Position numbers and translations under genes: made by a program. Below the pieces are notes generated by a model. The model saw nothing but the letters and a program-made list of their open reading frames with translations, made no database searches and was not told the origin of the DNA. Positions 45,301 to 54,447 of a stretch of DNA of 64,000 nucleotides are shown in pieces. The stretch lies in assembly GCF_004364165.1 (NCBI RefSeq), contig NZ_SOAY01000010.1:895098-959097 (forward strand), read 5' to 3'. Within the stretch, counting starts at the first letter, position 1. Every line of letters begins with the position of its first letter. The stretch comes from Maribacter spongiicola (lineage in GTDB: Bacteria; Bacteroidota; Bacteroidia; Flavobacteriales; Flavobacteriaceae).

Positions 45301-47561
45301 TTTGCTATAGGTGCTGTCAATAAGTGGTCGGGTATACCGAAGCCATCGACTAGGCTATCTAAATGTGGTCTTAGTTCTGTGCATAGTCGCTCTACTCGTT
45401 GTCGTATCGCTTTTGACTTTGTTCCATTAATGTAGCCCTGCTCTAAATACCAGGAAGCATCTTTTCTTATTTCTTGAAGTGCATATAAAGTACCGAGTTT
45501 TTCAAATAATGCTTTATACCTGGGGTCTGTAATTGTGTTTGTATGGTCTATAAAAGACTTATAGGCTAACTCTGCGCTGTAAGACTTGCCAAGTGTCATT
45601 AAATGAGTCTGCACCTTTAAAAATGCTTGATAAGACGGAATTCCCTTTTTAATATACCCTCTAATTCGCATAGCGATGGTATAGGTAAGTCTTCTCGTTC
45701 TGTGCTCAAAAGCATGAACGTGAAACTTGGGGTTATATAAATGGTCTTTATCTGTTTTATTCGTGTATAATGGATTTATGGCAGAAAGCTTATCGCTTAA
45801 TTGAGAGCTTAACAGTTTTAGTACGGTGGAAAAGCCTGCACTATTGAATTCAGCTTTAAAATCTGACAGTACGCCTTTAGCGGCAAGTTGTAATAATACA
45901 TTGTTGTCACCTTCAAATGTGGTGAATATATCTACATCACCTTTTAGGTCTGCTATTCTGTTTTCTAACAGGTAACCTTTCCCACCACAGGCTTCACGGC
46001 ATTCTTGAATAGTATCGTTGGCATACCATGTAATAATAGATTTTAAACCGGCAACTTGTGTTTCTATCTGTCTTTTGTCTGGTTGAGATTCCTCGCAATA
46101 AAGCGCCATCATTTTATCTAATGTTACATGATAAACGTATGCACTTGCAACCAGCGGAGTTAAACGTAATTGATGTGACGGATAATCCATTAACAGGTCT
46201 TCCTGTATTTTAATACTATCATTGAATTGTCTTCTTTTTAAAGCATGTTTGATAGCTACTGCTAAGGCAAATTTCGCCCCGCCTAAACCTGCTCTCGCAA
46301 CACATATTCTACCACCTACTAGAGTACCCAGCATGGTAAAGAATCGTTTATTTGGATTTTTAATTTCTGAATAGTATTCTCCGTTACCTAAAATAGTACC
46401 ATATTTATTCAGTAAATTTTCTTTAGGCACCTCAACTTGATTAAACCATATCTTGCCATTATCAACTCCGTTCAGTCCGAGTTTATAACCGTTATCTTCA
46501 ACAGTTATACCCGGTAATAGTTCGTGTTGTTCATTTCTAAGTGGCACAAGAATTGCATGAACTCCTTCGTTTTTTCCATTAATAATAAGCTGTGCAAAAA
46601 CAGACGCCATTTTAGAATGTATAGCATTACCAATATATTCTTTATTGTCATTTTTTCCTGGGGTATGTATGACAATAGTTTCAGTTTGCTTGTTGTAGGT
46701 TGCTGTAGTTTTTATTCCGCGAACATTAGAACCATGTCCGGTTTCTGTCATGGCAAAGCATCCTAATAGTTCTGCTTTTCCTGTGGCGGATAAATAGTGG
46801 TCATGGTGTTTTTTTGTACCTAGTTTTTGAATACTTCCTCCGAACAACCCAAATTGCACACCAAATTTTATAGCTAAACTCCCGTCTGCCCACATCATAT
46901 TTTCGAAAATTGTTGCATAACCCTCCATGTCATTAGTACCGCCATAGTCGTTTGGGTAAGCCATTGCGCCGTAACCTTTATCCGCTAGATATTCTACTTG
47001 TTTTAAAACATGATTGCGAAATTCTTCTTTATTACGCCTAACTTCCCATGAAAAAATTGGGTCGTTTAAAACTGCCCTGAAAGAATCTATAACTTTAGCA
47101 TGTTCACCTTTTAAAATAGAGTCTATAGCTTGTGGCGAATATTGTGAAATTTTTTTTTCTAAATCGATATGAACCTCAAATAAATGATTGTAATGATTGG
47201 GTTGAATACCTAAGTTTATTTCAACCTTTTTAATTTGATCATTAAATAGGATATCATTGTGATAAAACGATGCTACTTTTTGACTGAATGCCGTAAGCGG
47301 ATATGTTTCATGCTCTACCAACTTTACATTGCTATTAATGATCAATTGTTTCCAAGACTTAAACAACTCGTTCTTTGGCGGATTTTTGACATTCATCCAC
47401 CCTTTAAGTTGTTTTTTATCATCATTCGATAAGGTGGTATCGTCAGAAACGGCATTCTCAACAACATTTATTTCTGATGCCGACAGTAGATCATCTGACC
47501 ATATAATATAAAAGACCGGAATATATTGTAGAACCTGTGCAGTGTAATTTTCTTTTGCCAT
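45297..47561 (-). CDS. Acyl-CoA oxidase / acyl-CoA dehydrogenase family protein
   Basis: 754 residues, the long form of the family related to peroxisomal acyl-CoA oxidases. FAD and substrate binding motifs CFAMTETGHGSNVRGIKTTATY and WFNQVEVPKENLLNKYG are present, and REACGGKGYLLENRIADLKGD near residue 520 is the C-terminal signature with the catalytic-Glu neighbourhood. It oxidises acyl-CoA to trans-2-enoyl-CoA; whether the electron acceptor is O2 (H2O2 product) or ETF cannot be settled by eye. No signal peptide, so cytosolic. Monocistronic and divergent from ruvB. Confidence 0.9.
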   Translation of the reverse strand: MAKENYTAQVLQYIPVFYIIWSDDLLSASEINVVENAVSDDTTLSNDDKKQLKGWMNVKNPPKNELFKSWKQLIINSNVKLVEHETYPLTAFSQKVASFYHNDILFNDQIKKVEINLGIQPNHYNHLFEVHIDLEKKISQYSPQAIDSILKGEHAKVIDSFRAVLNDPIFSWEVRRNKEEFRNHVLKQVEYLADKGYGAMAYPNDYGGTNDMEGYATIFENMMWADGSLAIKFGVQFGLFGGSIQKLGTKKHHDHYLSATGKAELLGCFAMTETGHGSNVRGIKTTATYNKQTETIVIHTPGKNDNKEYIGNAIHSKMASVFAQLIINGKNEGVHAILVPLRNEQHELLPGITVEDNGYKLGLNGVDNGKIWFNQVEVPKENLLNKYGTILGNGEYYSEIKNPNKRFFTMLGTLVGGRICVARAGLGGAKFALAVAIKHALKRRQFNDSIKIQEDLLMDYPSHQLRLTPLVASAYVYHVTLDKMMALYCEESQPDKRQIETQVAGLKSIITWYANDTIQECREACGGKGYLLENRIADLKGDVDIFTTFEGDNNVLLQLAAKGVLSDFKAEFNSAGFSTVLKLLSSQLSDKLSAINPLYTNKTDKDHLYNPKFHVHAFEHRTRRLTYTIAMRIRGYIKKGIPSYQAFLKVQTHLMTLGKSYSAELAYKSFIDHTNTITDPRYKALFEKLGTLYALQEIRKDASWYLEQGYINGTKSKAIRQRVERLCTELRPHLDSLVDGFGIPDHLLTAPIAN

Positions 47562-47676
47562 GCTATGAAATTACAAATTTTAGTTATAATACTCATGAGA
47601 TTTTAATGCTTCATTTTAGTAGGTAGATAAATTTAATTACCTAATATGTTAGCTGTCAAGTTATCTTGTGTTTGTC

Positions 47677-47684
47677 TATCTTTG
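47677..47684 (+). promoter_or_regulatory. -7 box of ruvB, very close to the start codon
   Basis: TATCTTTG ends 7 bp before the ATG at 47692. If used, transcription would start at or within a few bases of the ATG, giving a leaderless or nearly leaderless mRNA. No clear -33 TTG. Confidence 0.45.
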
Positions 47685-47691
47685 TTAGTGT

Positions 47692-48714
47692 ATGAACGAG
47701 TATTTAGACCCATCAGCTGATGGTTTCTCTAATGAGGAACTAGACATTGAAAGAGCATTAAGACCCATAAATTTTGACGATTTTACGGGTCAAGAACAGG
47801 TGCTTGAAAACCTTAAGGTTTTTGTAGAAGCTGCAAATAGAAGAGGCGAGGCATTGGATCATACATTGTTTCATGGCCCGCCAGGTTTGGGTAAGACCAC
47901 GTTGGCAAACATTCTTGCGAATGAGTTGGGTGTAGGGATTAAGATTACTTCTGGACCTGTTTTGGATAAACCTGGCGATTTAGCTGGGCTCTTAACCAAC
48001 TTAGACGAGCGTGATGTTTTGTTTATAGATGAAATTCACCGATTAAGCCCAATTGTAGAAGAATACTTGTATTCTGCGATGGAAGATTATAAGATTGATA
48101 TTATGATAGAATCTGGACCAAATGCCAGATCTGTGCAGATTAATTTGAATCCGTTTACTTTGATTGGTGCCACCACCCGTTCTGGATTATTGACTGCGCC
48201 TATGCGTGCTCGATTTGGTATTCAAAGTAGGTTGCAATATTATTCTACAGAATTACTTTCGACTATTGTTGAACGTAGTGCAGAAATTTTACGTGTACCT
48301 ATTTCTCAAGATGCAGCCATAGAAATTGCCGGTAGAAGTAGAGGTACACCTAGAATATGTAATGCGTTGTTGAGAAGAGTACGTGATTTCGCAGAAATAA
48401 AAGGCAATGGGTCAATTGATATGGAAATTTCAAAATTCAGCTTAAAGGCATTAAACGTAGATGCACATGGGCTAGATGAAATGGATAACAAAATTCTGAC
48501 TACTATAATCGATAAGTTTAAAGGCGGACCTGTGGGTATTACCACTTTGGCAACGGCTGTATCTGAAAGTGCAGAAACTATTGAAGAAGTGTATGAACCC
48601 TTTTTAATTCAGCAAGGGTTTATTATGAGAACTCCTCGTGGTCGTGAAGTAACCGAATTGGCGTATAAACACCTTGGCAGGATAAAAGGAGGAATTCAAC
48701 CTGGCTTATTTTGA
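47692..48714 (+). CDS. ruvB: Holliday junction branch migration ATPase RuvB
   Basis: 340 residues. An AAA+ motor that forms hexamers on both sides of the RuvA-bound junction. Motifs: [18 protein letters not shown] at the start, Walker [13 protein letters not shown] near residue 63, Walker B LFIDEIHR, sensor 1 [18 protein letters not shown], and the C-terminal winged helix with [20 protein letters not shown]. Complete. The stop TGA overlaps a TTG that once started queG (see the remnant). ruvA lies 13 kb downstream. Confidence 0.98.
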   Translation: MNEYLDPSADGFSNEELDIERALRPINFDDFTGQEQVLENLKVFVEAANRRGEALDHTLFHGPPGLGKTTLANILANELGVGIKITSGPVLDKPGDLAGLLTNLDERDVLFIDEIHRLSPIVEEYLYSAMEDYKIDIMIESGPNARSVQINLNPFTLIGATTRSGLLTAPMRARFGIQSRLQYYSTELLSTIVERSAEILRVPISQDAAIEIAGRSRGTPRICNALLRRVRDFAEIKGNGSIDMEISKFSLKALNVDAHGLDEMDNKILTTIIDKFKGGPVGITTLATAVSESAETIEEVYEPFLIQQGFIMRTPRGREVTELAYKHLGRIKGGIQPGLF

Positions 48715-48840
48715 GTATTGATATAAAACATAATTGGACAAATAGTATTAAAACCGAAGCCAAACGCCTCGGTTTTTTATCATGTGGTATATCTAAAGCG
48801 GATATTTAAAGAGGTAAGAGCCTTGTATAGGAAAATGACT
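48711..48840 (+). pseudogene. queG: Decayed 5' fragment of queG behind ruvB
   Basis: From a TTG overlapping the ruvB stop, the frame reads [16 protein letters not shown] then [16 protein letters not shown] and hits TAA at 48807. The intact queG at 56567 starts, also from [19 protein letters not shown] followed by the same [15 protein letters not shown]. The two align with no gap from the start codon. Past the stop, weak DNA similarity (gaggtaagagcc versus gaggtagaagctcc) continues with small indels to about 48838, so this is a decaying gene remnant rather than chance. Confidence 0.88.
48750..48784 (+). repeat. 35-bp direct repeat, copy 1 (in queG remnant)
   Basis: Identical over 35 bp to 56606-56640 in the intact queG. 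Within it ACCGA pairs with TCGGT and GC with GC around a short loop, followed by a T-run, so it can also fold as a terminator-like hairpin behind ruvB. Confidence 0.9.
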
Positions 48841-49075
48841 TAATATGAATTTTTAATGTTAAATTGAGTACTTGAAACTATTAAATATTAATGGTTCTGC
48901 TTACAATTTATAAAAGAGTTTTCAAAGTTTGGGTTTCTATAAATACATTTTATAAAAATATCCTCCTAAATTGTTAATAGTTTAATTTTTATAATAAGTT
49001 TTCTTCGCTAGTTATCTTTTAGTAAATTGTTCTATGCATTTGCGAAGTTTATTGCGCATATTCTAGCAAACCCCG
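48841..49075. other. AT-rich spacer upstream of the HTCS gene
   Basis: No coding potential, tRNA or strong hairpin seen. It is very AT-rich and holds the left boundary of the proposed insertion plus, presumably, the HTCS promoter, which I could not place; TATGCATTTG near 49034 is two bases too long for the consensus -7 box. Confidence 0.5.
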
Positions 49076-52000
49076 ATGCTTTTTCTTCATTATTTTAAAG
49101 AAGCAATTATGGGTTGGAGTGTTGAATTTAAAATTCTCGATTTTTTCTTTTATCCATTATCGGTAAGGTGTATTTCTTTAATAAGTACGCTTTTATTTCA
49201 ACTTTCTTTTCTTTTTGGACAAGATGATGTACGTATAAAATATTATTCCTTAAAAGAAGGTATTTCACAAGTCACGATAAACGAATTGTTAAAAGATAGT
49301 TTGGGATTTGTATGGATTGGAACTCAAGATGGACTCAATAGATTTGATGGAAAGAAGTTTAAAACTTATAAATACGACGAATCTGACGATGCTTCCATTT
49401 CTGGAAATCATGTAACTAGTTTGCTGGACGATAAATCTGGTAATATTTGGGTGGGGACACTTGGTAATGGATTGAATCTTTATGACTATGAATTAGATGT
49501 TTTTCGTTCAATAGACTTAGAGAACCTTGTGCCTAACGAGACAATTCTGGATATGGTTGTAGACCATAAAAGTAATGTTTGGATAACTACTCGTAAATCA
49601 GGACTATATAAAATTACTTCTGATGGTGAGAATTTTATCCAAGAGAATTTTCTCAAGAATACATCTTTAAGTGGACTCTATTTCGATAACAGACATAATT
49701 TATGGGTGGGAGGGTATAATGGGACTGTTTATAAATTTGATTTAAACACCGGTGCTTCATCAGCTATTTCATCTGATATAAGTGTGGAAGGTGATGTACA
49801 AGCATTTTTTAGAAGTAACGAAAAATTATTTATTGGTACTGAAATCGGTATGTTCTTGTACGATACTAATTCAAAACAGCTCCAAAAGATCAATTTGAAT
49901 AAATATGGTGGAAGCCCTACTAGACATGTTGTAACTTTTTTGAAAGCTGACGATTCTACTGTTTGGGTTGGTACTGGGTCAGGTTTATTTTTGTTTGATG
50001 TATATGCACTTGAAGTAGTTCAAAACATTCAATATTCAGAAAATGAAACTGACGGATTAAGTAATAATACTGTTCAGTCATTGCTGAAAAATTCAGAAAA
50101 TCAAATACTAGTAGGTACAGCAAACAATTTGAATCTCCTAGATTTTAAAAGTCCTTATTTTAAAAACATTTCCAAAAATAAGAGGGGCTCACAAGTATTA
50201 AATGATAATGTGATATTTTCAATTTTAAAGGATGGAAAAGACCTGTGGGTTGGTACTTCTGATGGGGGATTGAACCTTATTCGGGAAGATAATGTATATT
50301 ATTTTCAAGAAAATCAAAACGACCCTTTCAGTATTTCGGGTAATGTAATTCGAGAAATTTGTAAGGATGAGGCGAATCAGCGAATCTGGATAGCCACAAC
50401 TCGAGGGCTTAGTATGATAGATTTAAAGACTTTTGACATTGAAAATCCTAAGTTTAAAATATTTAGACATGTAAAGAGAAACTCCAACACTATTAGTAAT
50501 GATTTTCTTAAAGGAATCGCACTCGATTCATCTGGTATAGTTTGGGGAGCTACATTTGGTCATGGAATTTTTAGTTTGAAGATGGATTCAAATGGAAATG
50601 AAAAGATTTATAGATACAAGAATGAGAAAGGTAATTCAAATTCTCTCATTAATGATTTTGCACAATGTATTACCATTGATAAAATAGGGAACATTTGGAT
50701 AGGTTCTCAGGGTGGTCTTACTAAATTGAGTTTAAAAAACTATTCTAACCCCGTTTTTACAAATTATGCACGAAATGATGATTTAGAGAATTCGTTATCC
50801 CATAATTCTGTTTACGATATTTTGGTAGATGACGAAGACAATAAATGGGTAGCAACACGTTATGGTTTAAATTTGTGGCAACAAGATGGTAAATTTAAAT
50901 CGTGGACAGAGCAAAATCAATTTACAAGTGCCATAATCTATGGAGTACAAGATGACCTTGATGGAAATCTTTGGCTGGGTACTACTGCTGGCATTGTTAA
51001 TTTTAACCCAAGAAGCAACCAGTTTAAACAATATGGGGTTCAAGACGGTATTCAGAGTAACGAGTTTGATATTCATGCTAGATTTAGGGATGATCAGGGA
51101 TTTATTTATTTGGGCGGTATTGATGGTCTCACCTATTTTCATCCTCGAGATTTAACCAGTATTGATGCACCACAACCACTTTATTTTTCTGAATTTCGGA
51201 TTAAGGATCAAGTAATAAAAGCAAACAGCTCACCGAATAGTGCCCTAAAGGAATCATTGTTAAAGACTAAAGAGTTAAAATTCAATAATAATCAATTCCC
51301 ATTTTATCTTCAGTTTTCTTCTGTTGATTTCCGTTTAAACAAACAGATTGAATATGGGTATAAGTTATTGCCCAATAATAAAGAATGGAATATGCTTAAA
51401 GATCCGGAGATTCAATTTTTGAATCTTCCATCGGGTAATCATACGTTGCTGGTAAATGGTTTTTCAAGGGGTGTAGAATGGGATCAAGAGCCTCTTAAAA
51501 TGAAGTTGCATGTAATTCCTCCATGGTGGTCAACCTGGTGGGCTTACATGCTATACGTCATTTTAGTGGTAGTATTAGCATATTTTTTCTATAAGTTTCA
51601 GGTTTCAAGAAAGTTGGCATTTGCTGAAAGTAACAGGCTTAAAGAAATAGACCAACTAAAGAATAGTCTTTATACGAATATAACGCATGAGTTTAGAACT
51701 CCTTTGACAGTAATATTGGGTATGGCCGAAACTATAAAGGAAAATCTTGGTGAAAAAGAATTTGTAAGGATAAATAAACCTCTTGAGATAATTGCGCGTA
51801 ATGGCAAAAGCCTATTGCATTTAGTTAATGAAATGCTAGAGCTTGCTAAGTTGGAAAGCGGAAATATAGAATTGCAACTCGTGAAAACCGATGTAATCTC
51901 ATTTATTAAATACATCTGTGAAAGTTTTCAATCGTATGCCTATGAAAAAAAAGTCAATTTAGTAGTATACTCAGAAGTAGACAGCTTAATAATGGATGTA

Positions 52001-53200
52001 GATGAAAACAAATTACAGACCATTATTTATAATCTGTTATCAAATGCAATCAAATTTTTAGGTGACGGGGATAAAATAATTGTACATCTTAACAGTACTG
52101 CGAAAAATGGCTCTAGTCAATTTCTGATAAAAGTTAAAGATAATGGTATGGGTATTTCAAAAGATGACCTACCTCATATTTTTAATAGATTTTATCAAGC
52201 AGATGCATCCATTATTAGGTCGAGTGAAGGCACTGGTATAGGGCTGTCGTTAACCAAAAATTTTATAGAGTTGATGGGTGGAAACATTACAGTGAAAAGT
52301 GAATTGGGTAAAGGAACGGAATTTACTGTTTATTTGCCCATATTCACCACAGCTAAAAGACAGGACTTAGCATTTAAAGATATTGAAATGCCGGTATTTG
52401 AAATCGATGGGTTAAAAGAAGATGCAAAGCCACAATATCTTAAAGAAAGTAATTTGCCAATTGCATTGATTATAGAAGATAATGTAGATGTAGTTTATTT
52501 TTTGAAGAATTCGCTTGAAACCAAATATCAAACAGTTTGTGCAGATAATGGTAAGATTGGTGTTGAGAAAGCTCTAAGTGAAATTCCAGACATAATAATT
52601 TGCGATGTCATGATGCCGGTAATGGATGGTTATGAAGTTTGTAAAACTTTAAAATCAGATAAGCGTACAGATCATATACCAATTATAATGTTAACGGCGA
52701 AGTCTACTCAAAAAGACCGTATTGTAGGTCTATCACATGGTGCTGATGCATATTTGGTAAAGCCTTTTGAAAAAGCTGAGTTGTTTATAAGGTTAGATCA
52801 ACTTATTGCACAACGTAAGAAAATGGTCAATAAGTTTGAAAGCGATGGTTTAGCTGTTTTTTTAAAAACTCAAACTAAGAACCCAAGAGTTCAATTCCTT
52901 CAAAAAGTTATTGAAATTATACAACAAGAGATGGCTAATTCTAACTTCGGTCCAAAACAATTGGCATTTAAATTGGAATTGAGCGAATCTCAAACGTATA
53001 GAAAACTAAAAACTATCACTGATAAATCTACTGCGGTCTTTATACGCTCGGTCCGTTTGAATAGAGCAAAGGAAATGCTTTACGATTCTGATATGACTGT
53101 TTCGGAAATTGCATATAGCGTAGGTTTCAATGATCCTTCTTGGTTTAGCCGCGCTTTTAAGAATGAATTTGGTTATGCACCAAGCGCAATTAATAAATAA
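49076..53200 (+). CDS. HTCS hybrid two-component sensor/regulator
   Basis: 1374 residues in one chain. Order: N-terminal signal/anchor (~25-50), two seven-bladed beta-propellers made of Reg_prop repeats (~55-690; blades like GFVWIGTQDGLNRFDG and GNIWVGTLGNGLNLYD), Y_Y_Y domain (~715-800), one TM helix (~822-842), HisKA with H871 in THEFRTPLTVILG, HATPase (DNGMGISKDD near 1021, GTGIGLSLTKNF), receiver with D1177 in ICDVMMPVMDGYEV, and an AraC-type HTH (~1275-1374; MTVSEIAYSVGFNDPSWFSRAF). All catalytic residues are present. HTCS proteins normally sense oligosaccharides and switch on glycan-use genes; here the next genes concern sulfur chemistry. ATG 49109 is an alternative start. Confidence 0.93.
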   Translation: MLFLHYFKEAIMGWSVEFKILDFFFYPLSVRCISLISTLLFQLSFLFGQDDVRIKYYSLKEGISQVTINELLKDSLGFVWIGTQDGLNRFDGKKFKTYKYDESDDASISGNHVTSLLDDKSGNIWVGTLGNGLNLYDYELDVFRSIDLENLVPNETILDMVVDHKSNVWITTRKSGLYKITSDGENFIQENFLKNTSLSGLYFDNRHNLWVGGYNGTVYKFDLNTGASSAISSDISVEGDVQAFFRSNEKLFIGTEIGMFLYDTNSKQLQKINLNKYGGSPTRHVVTFLKADDSTVWVGTGSGLFLFDVYALEVVQNIQYSENETDGLSNNTVQSLLKNSENQILVGTANNLNLLDFKSPYFKNISKNKRGSQVLNDNVIFSILKDGKDLWVGTSDGGLNLIREDNVYYFQENQNDPFSISGNVIREICKDEANQRIWIATTRGLSMIDLKTFDIENPKFKIFRHVKRNSNTISNDFLKGIALDSSGIVWGATFGHGIFSLKMDSNGNEKIYRYKNEKGNSNSLINDFAQCITIDKIGNIWIGSQGGLTKLSLKNYSNPVFTNYARNDDLENSLSHNSVYDILVDDEDNKWVATRYGLNLWQQDGKFKSWTEQNQFTSAIIYGVQDDLDGNLWLGTTAGIVNFNPRSNQFKQYGVQDGIQSNEFDIHARFRDDQGFIYLGGIDGLTYFHPRDLTSIDAPQPLYFSEFRIKDQVIKANSSPNSALKESLLKTKELKFNNNQFPFYLQFSSVDFRLNKQIEYGYKLLPNNKEWNMLKDPEIQFLNLPSGNHTLLVNGFSRGVEWDQEPLKMKLHVIPPWWSTWWAYMLYVILVVVLAYFFYKFQVSRKLAFAESNRLKEIDQLKNSLYTNITHEFRTPLTVILGMAETIKENLGEKEFVRINKPLEIIARNGKSLLHLVNEMLELAKLESGNIELQLVKTDVISFIKYICESFQSYAYEKKVNLVVYSEVDSLIMDVDENKLQTIIYNLLSNAIKFLGDGDKIIVHLNSTAKNGSSQFLIKVKDNGMGISKDDLPHIFNRFYQADASIIRSSEGTGIGLSLTKNFIELMGGNITVKSELGKGTEFTVYLPIFTTAKRQDLAFKDIEMPVFEIDGLKEDAKPQYLKESNLPIALIIEDNVDVVYFLKNSLETKYQTVCADNGKIGVEKALSEIPDIIICDVMMPVMDGYEVCKTLKSDKRTDHIPIIMLTAKSTQKDRIVGLSHGADAYLVKPFEKAELFIRLDQLIAQRKKMVNKFESDGLAVFLKTQTKNPRVQFLQKVIEIIQQEMANSNFGPKQLAFKLELSESQTYRKLKTITDKSTAVFIRSVRLNRAKEMLYDSDMTVSEIAYSVGFNDPSWFSRAFKNEFGYAPSAINK

Positions 53201-53281
53201 TTGATAATAAGTGCTTTACGTTTAGTTTAAACTTTTCTTATGCACAAATAGTGCTATACTAAATTCTCTTTTCATAAATAC

Positions 53282-53299
53282 TACCAGACTTTGCTGGTA
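53282..53299. promoter_or_regulatory. Inverted repeat upstream of the TsdA-like gene
   Basis: TACCAG-ACTTTG-CTGGTA, a perfect 6+6 dyad about 95 bp before the cytochrome start and 82 bp after the HTCS stop. No T-tract, so not a typical terminator; a possible operator for the neighbouring regulator. Confidence 0.4.
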
Positions 53300-53394
53300 T
53301 ACTGAAAGCCCTTCACTACTTCATGTTTTAAAATTGCATGTATCCAGAAGTAATTATTATCCCTTAGGGCAATATGGCAGTTAAATAAAACTAG

Positions 53395-54228
53395 ATGATA
53401 GATATTGTTAATTCTAAACTTAGCGGTTCGGCACAAGTACAGACTCCATTCTATTTGAAGCTTTTTTTCAGTCTGAGCTTCATTTCTATTTTTCTTCTCT
53501 GTAGTTGTTTAGATAAGCCAACAATTGAAAAAAGAGTTGAAAATTCATTGAGCAAAGATTACGATATGAGTTATGATATTTCTCAATTGGATGATTCAAA
53601 AGATAATGACTTGATACGATTTGGTTATGATTTTTTTCAAAACACATCCAAGTATATCGGAAATGGTAGCAAAGGTAAAGGCAGTGTGTATGCAGGAAAT
53701 AAATTGTCTTGTAATAATTGTCATCTCTGGTCGGGTACAAAATCATACGCCGCTCCACTAGTTGGAATAATAAATCGTTTTCCTCAATATAGGGGAAGGG
53801 AGAATAAAATAGGTACAATAGAAGAGCGTATAAATGGATGCATGGAGCGCAGTTTGAACGGAAAACCTATGCCTAAAGAAAGTAAAGAAATGAAGGGGTT
53901 ATTGGCTTATATGAGTTGGCTTAGCAGGTATGCCCCTGTAGATGGAAAAATTTCAGGACAAGGATTTGTGAAAATAGATATTCCCGACAGGGCGGTTGAT
54001 ATTAAACAAGGTAAAGCGGTTTTTAAGGTAAAATGTGTTTTATGTCATGCTGAAAATGGTCAAGGCTTAAAAGCGAAAGTTGGGTATGGATATCAATACC
54101 CACCGCTTTGGGGTAAGGATTCTTATAATAATGGAGCAGGTATGACCAGAGTAATTACGGCAGCAAGATTTATTAAAGCAAACATGCCATATGGCGCTAC
54201 CTACGAGAATCCAATTTTGACCGATTAA
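53395..54228 (+). CDS. TsdA-like diheme cytochrome c lipoprotein, prematurely stopped
   Basis: 277 residues to an in-frame TAA. A long N-terminus leads to a hydrophobic stretch ending FLLCSC, a lipobox-like site. Two class I heme sites: CNNCH at 106-110 and CVLCH at 214-218. The segments KSYAAPLVGIINRFPQYRG, RINGCMERSLNGKPMP (Cys149) and YPPLWGKDSYNNGAGM are characteristic of the thiosulfate dehydrogenase (TsdA) type; TsdA uses an unusual Cys axial heme ligand, for which Cys149 is the natural candidate. Likely oxidises thiosulfate to tetrathionate or a related reaction in the periplasm. The family's C-terminal ~70 residues follow in the same frame after the stop, so the gene is mutated, recoded, or misread here. 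Confidence 0.82.
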   Translation: MIDIVNSKLSGSAQVQTPFYLKLFFSLSFISIFLLCSCLDKPTIEKRVENSLSKDYDMSYDISQLDDSKDNDLIRFGYDFFQNTSKYIGNGSKGKGSVYAGNKLSCNNCHLWSGTKSYAAPLVGIINRFPQYRGRENKIGTIEERINGCMERSLNGKPMPKESKEMKGLLAYMSWLSRYAPVDGKISGQGFVKIDIPDRAVDIKQGKAVFKVKCVLCHAENGQGLKAKVGYGYQYPPLWGKDSYNNGAGMTRVITAARFIKANMPYGATYENPILTD

Positions 54229-54441
54229 GAGGCTTATGACGTTGCCGGATATATCAATGTGCAAGATAGACCATCCAAAAAAAATCGCGAAAGAGATTTT
54301 CCCGATCTCAAAAAAAAGCCGGTATCAACTCCATACCCCCCGTATGCCGATACATTTTCAATACGGCAGCATCAAATAGGACCTTTTTTACCGATAATGG
54401 AATATTACAAAAGTGAATACAATATAGTTAAATCTAAATAA
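54229..54441 (+). pseudogene. In-frame C-terminal tail of the TsdA-like gene, separated by TAA 54226-54228
   Basis: Directly after the stop the same frame continues EAYDVAGYINVQDRPSKKN, then DFPDLKKKPVSTPYPPYAD, SIRQHQIGPFLPI and ends at TAA 54439. This is the normal C-terminus of TsdA-type cytochromes, where LTDEEAYDVA is the usual join; one G-to-T change (GAA to TAA) explains the break. The tail shows no further frameshift or stop, so the damage is recent or not fatal. The next gene starts 6 bp later. Confidence 0.82.
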
Positions 54442-54447
54442 GTAAGT

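Noticed and set aside
54259-54441. Separate 60-residue gene (start 54259) between the cytochrome and the Tat gene
   Set aside because: It is in the frame of the cytochrome and is its conserved C-terminal tail, not an independent gene.
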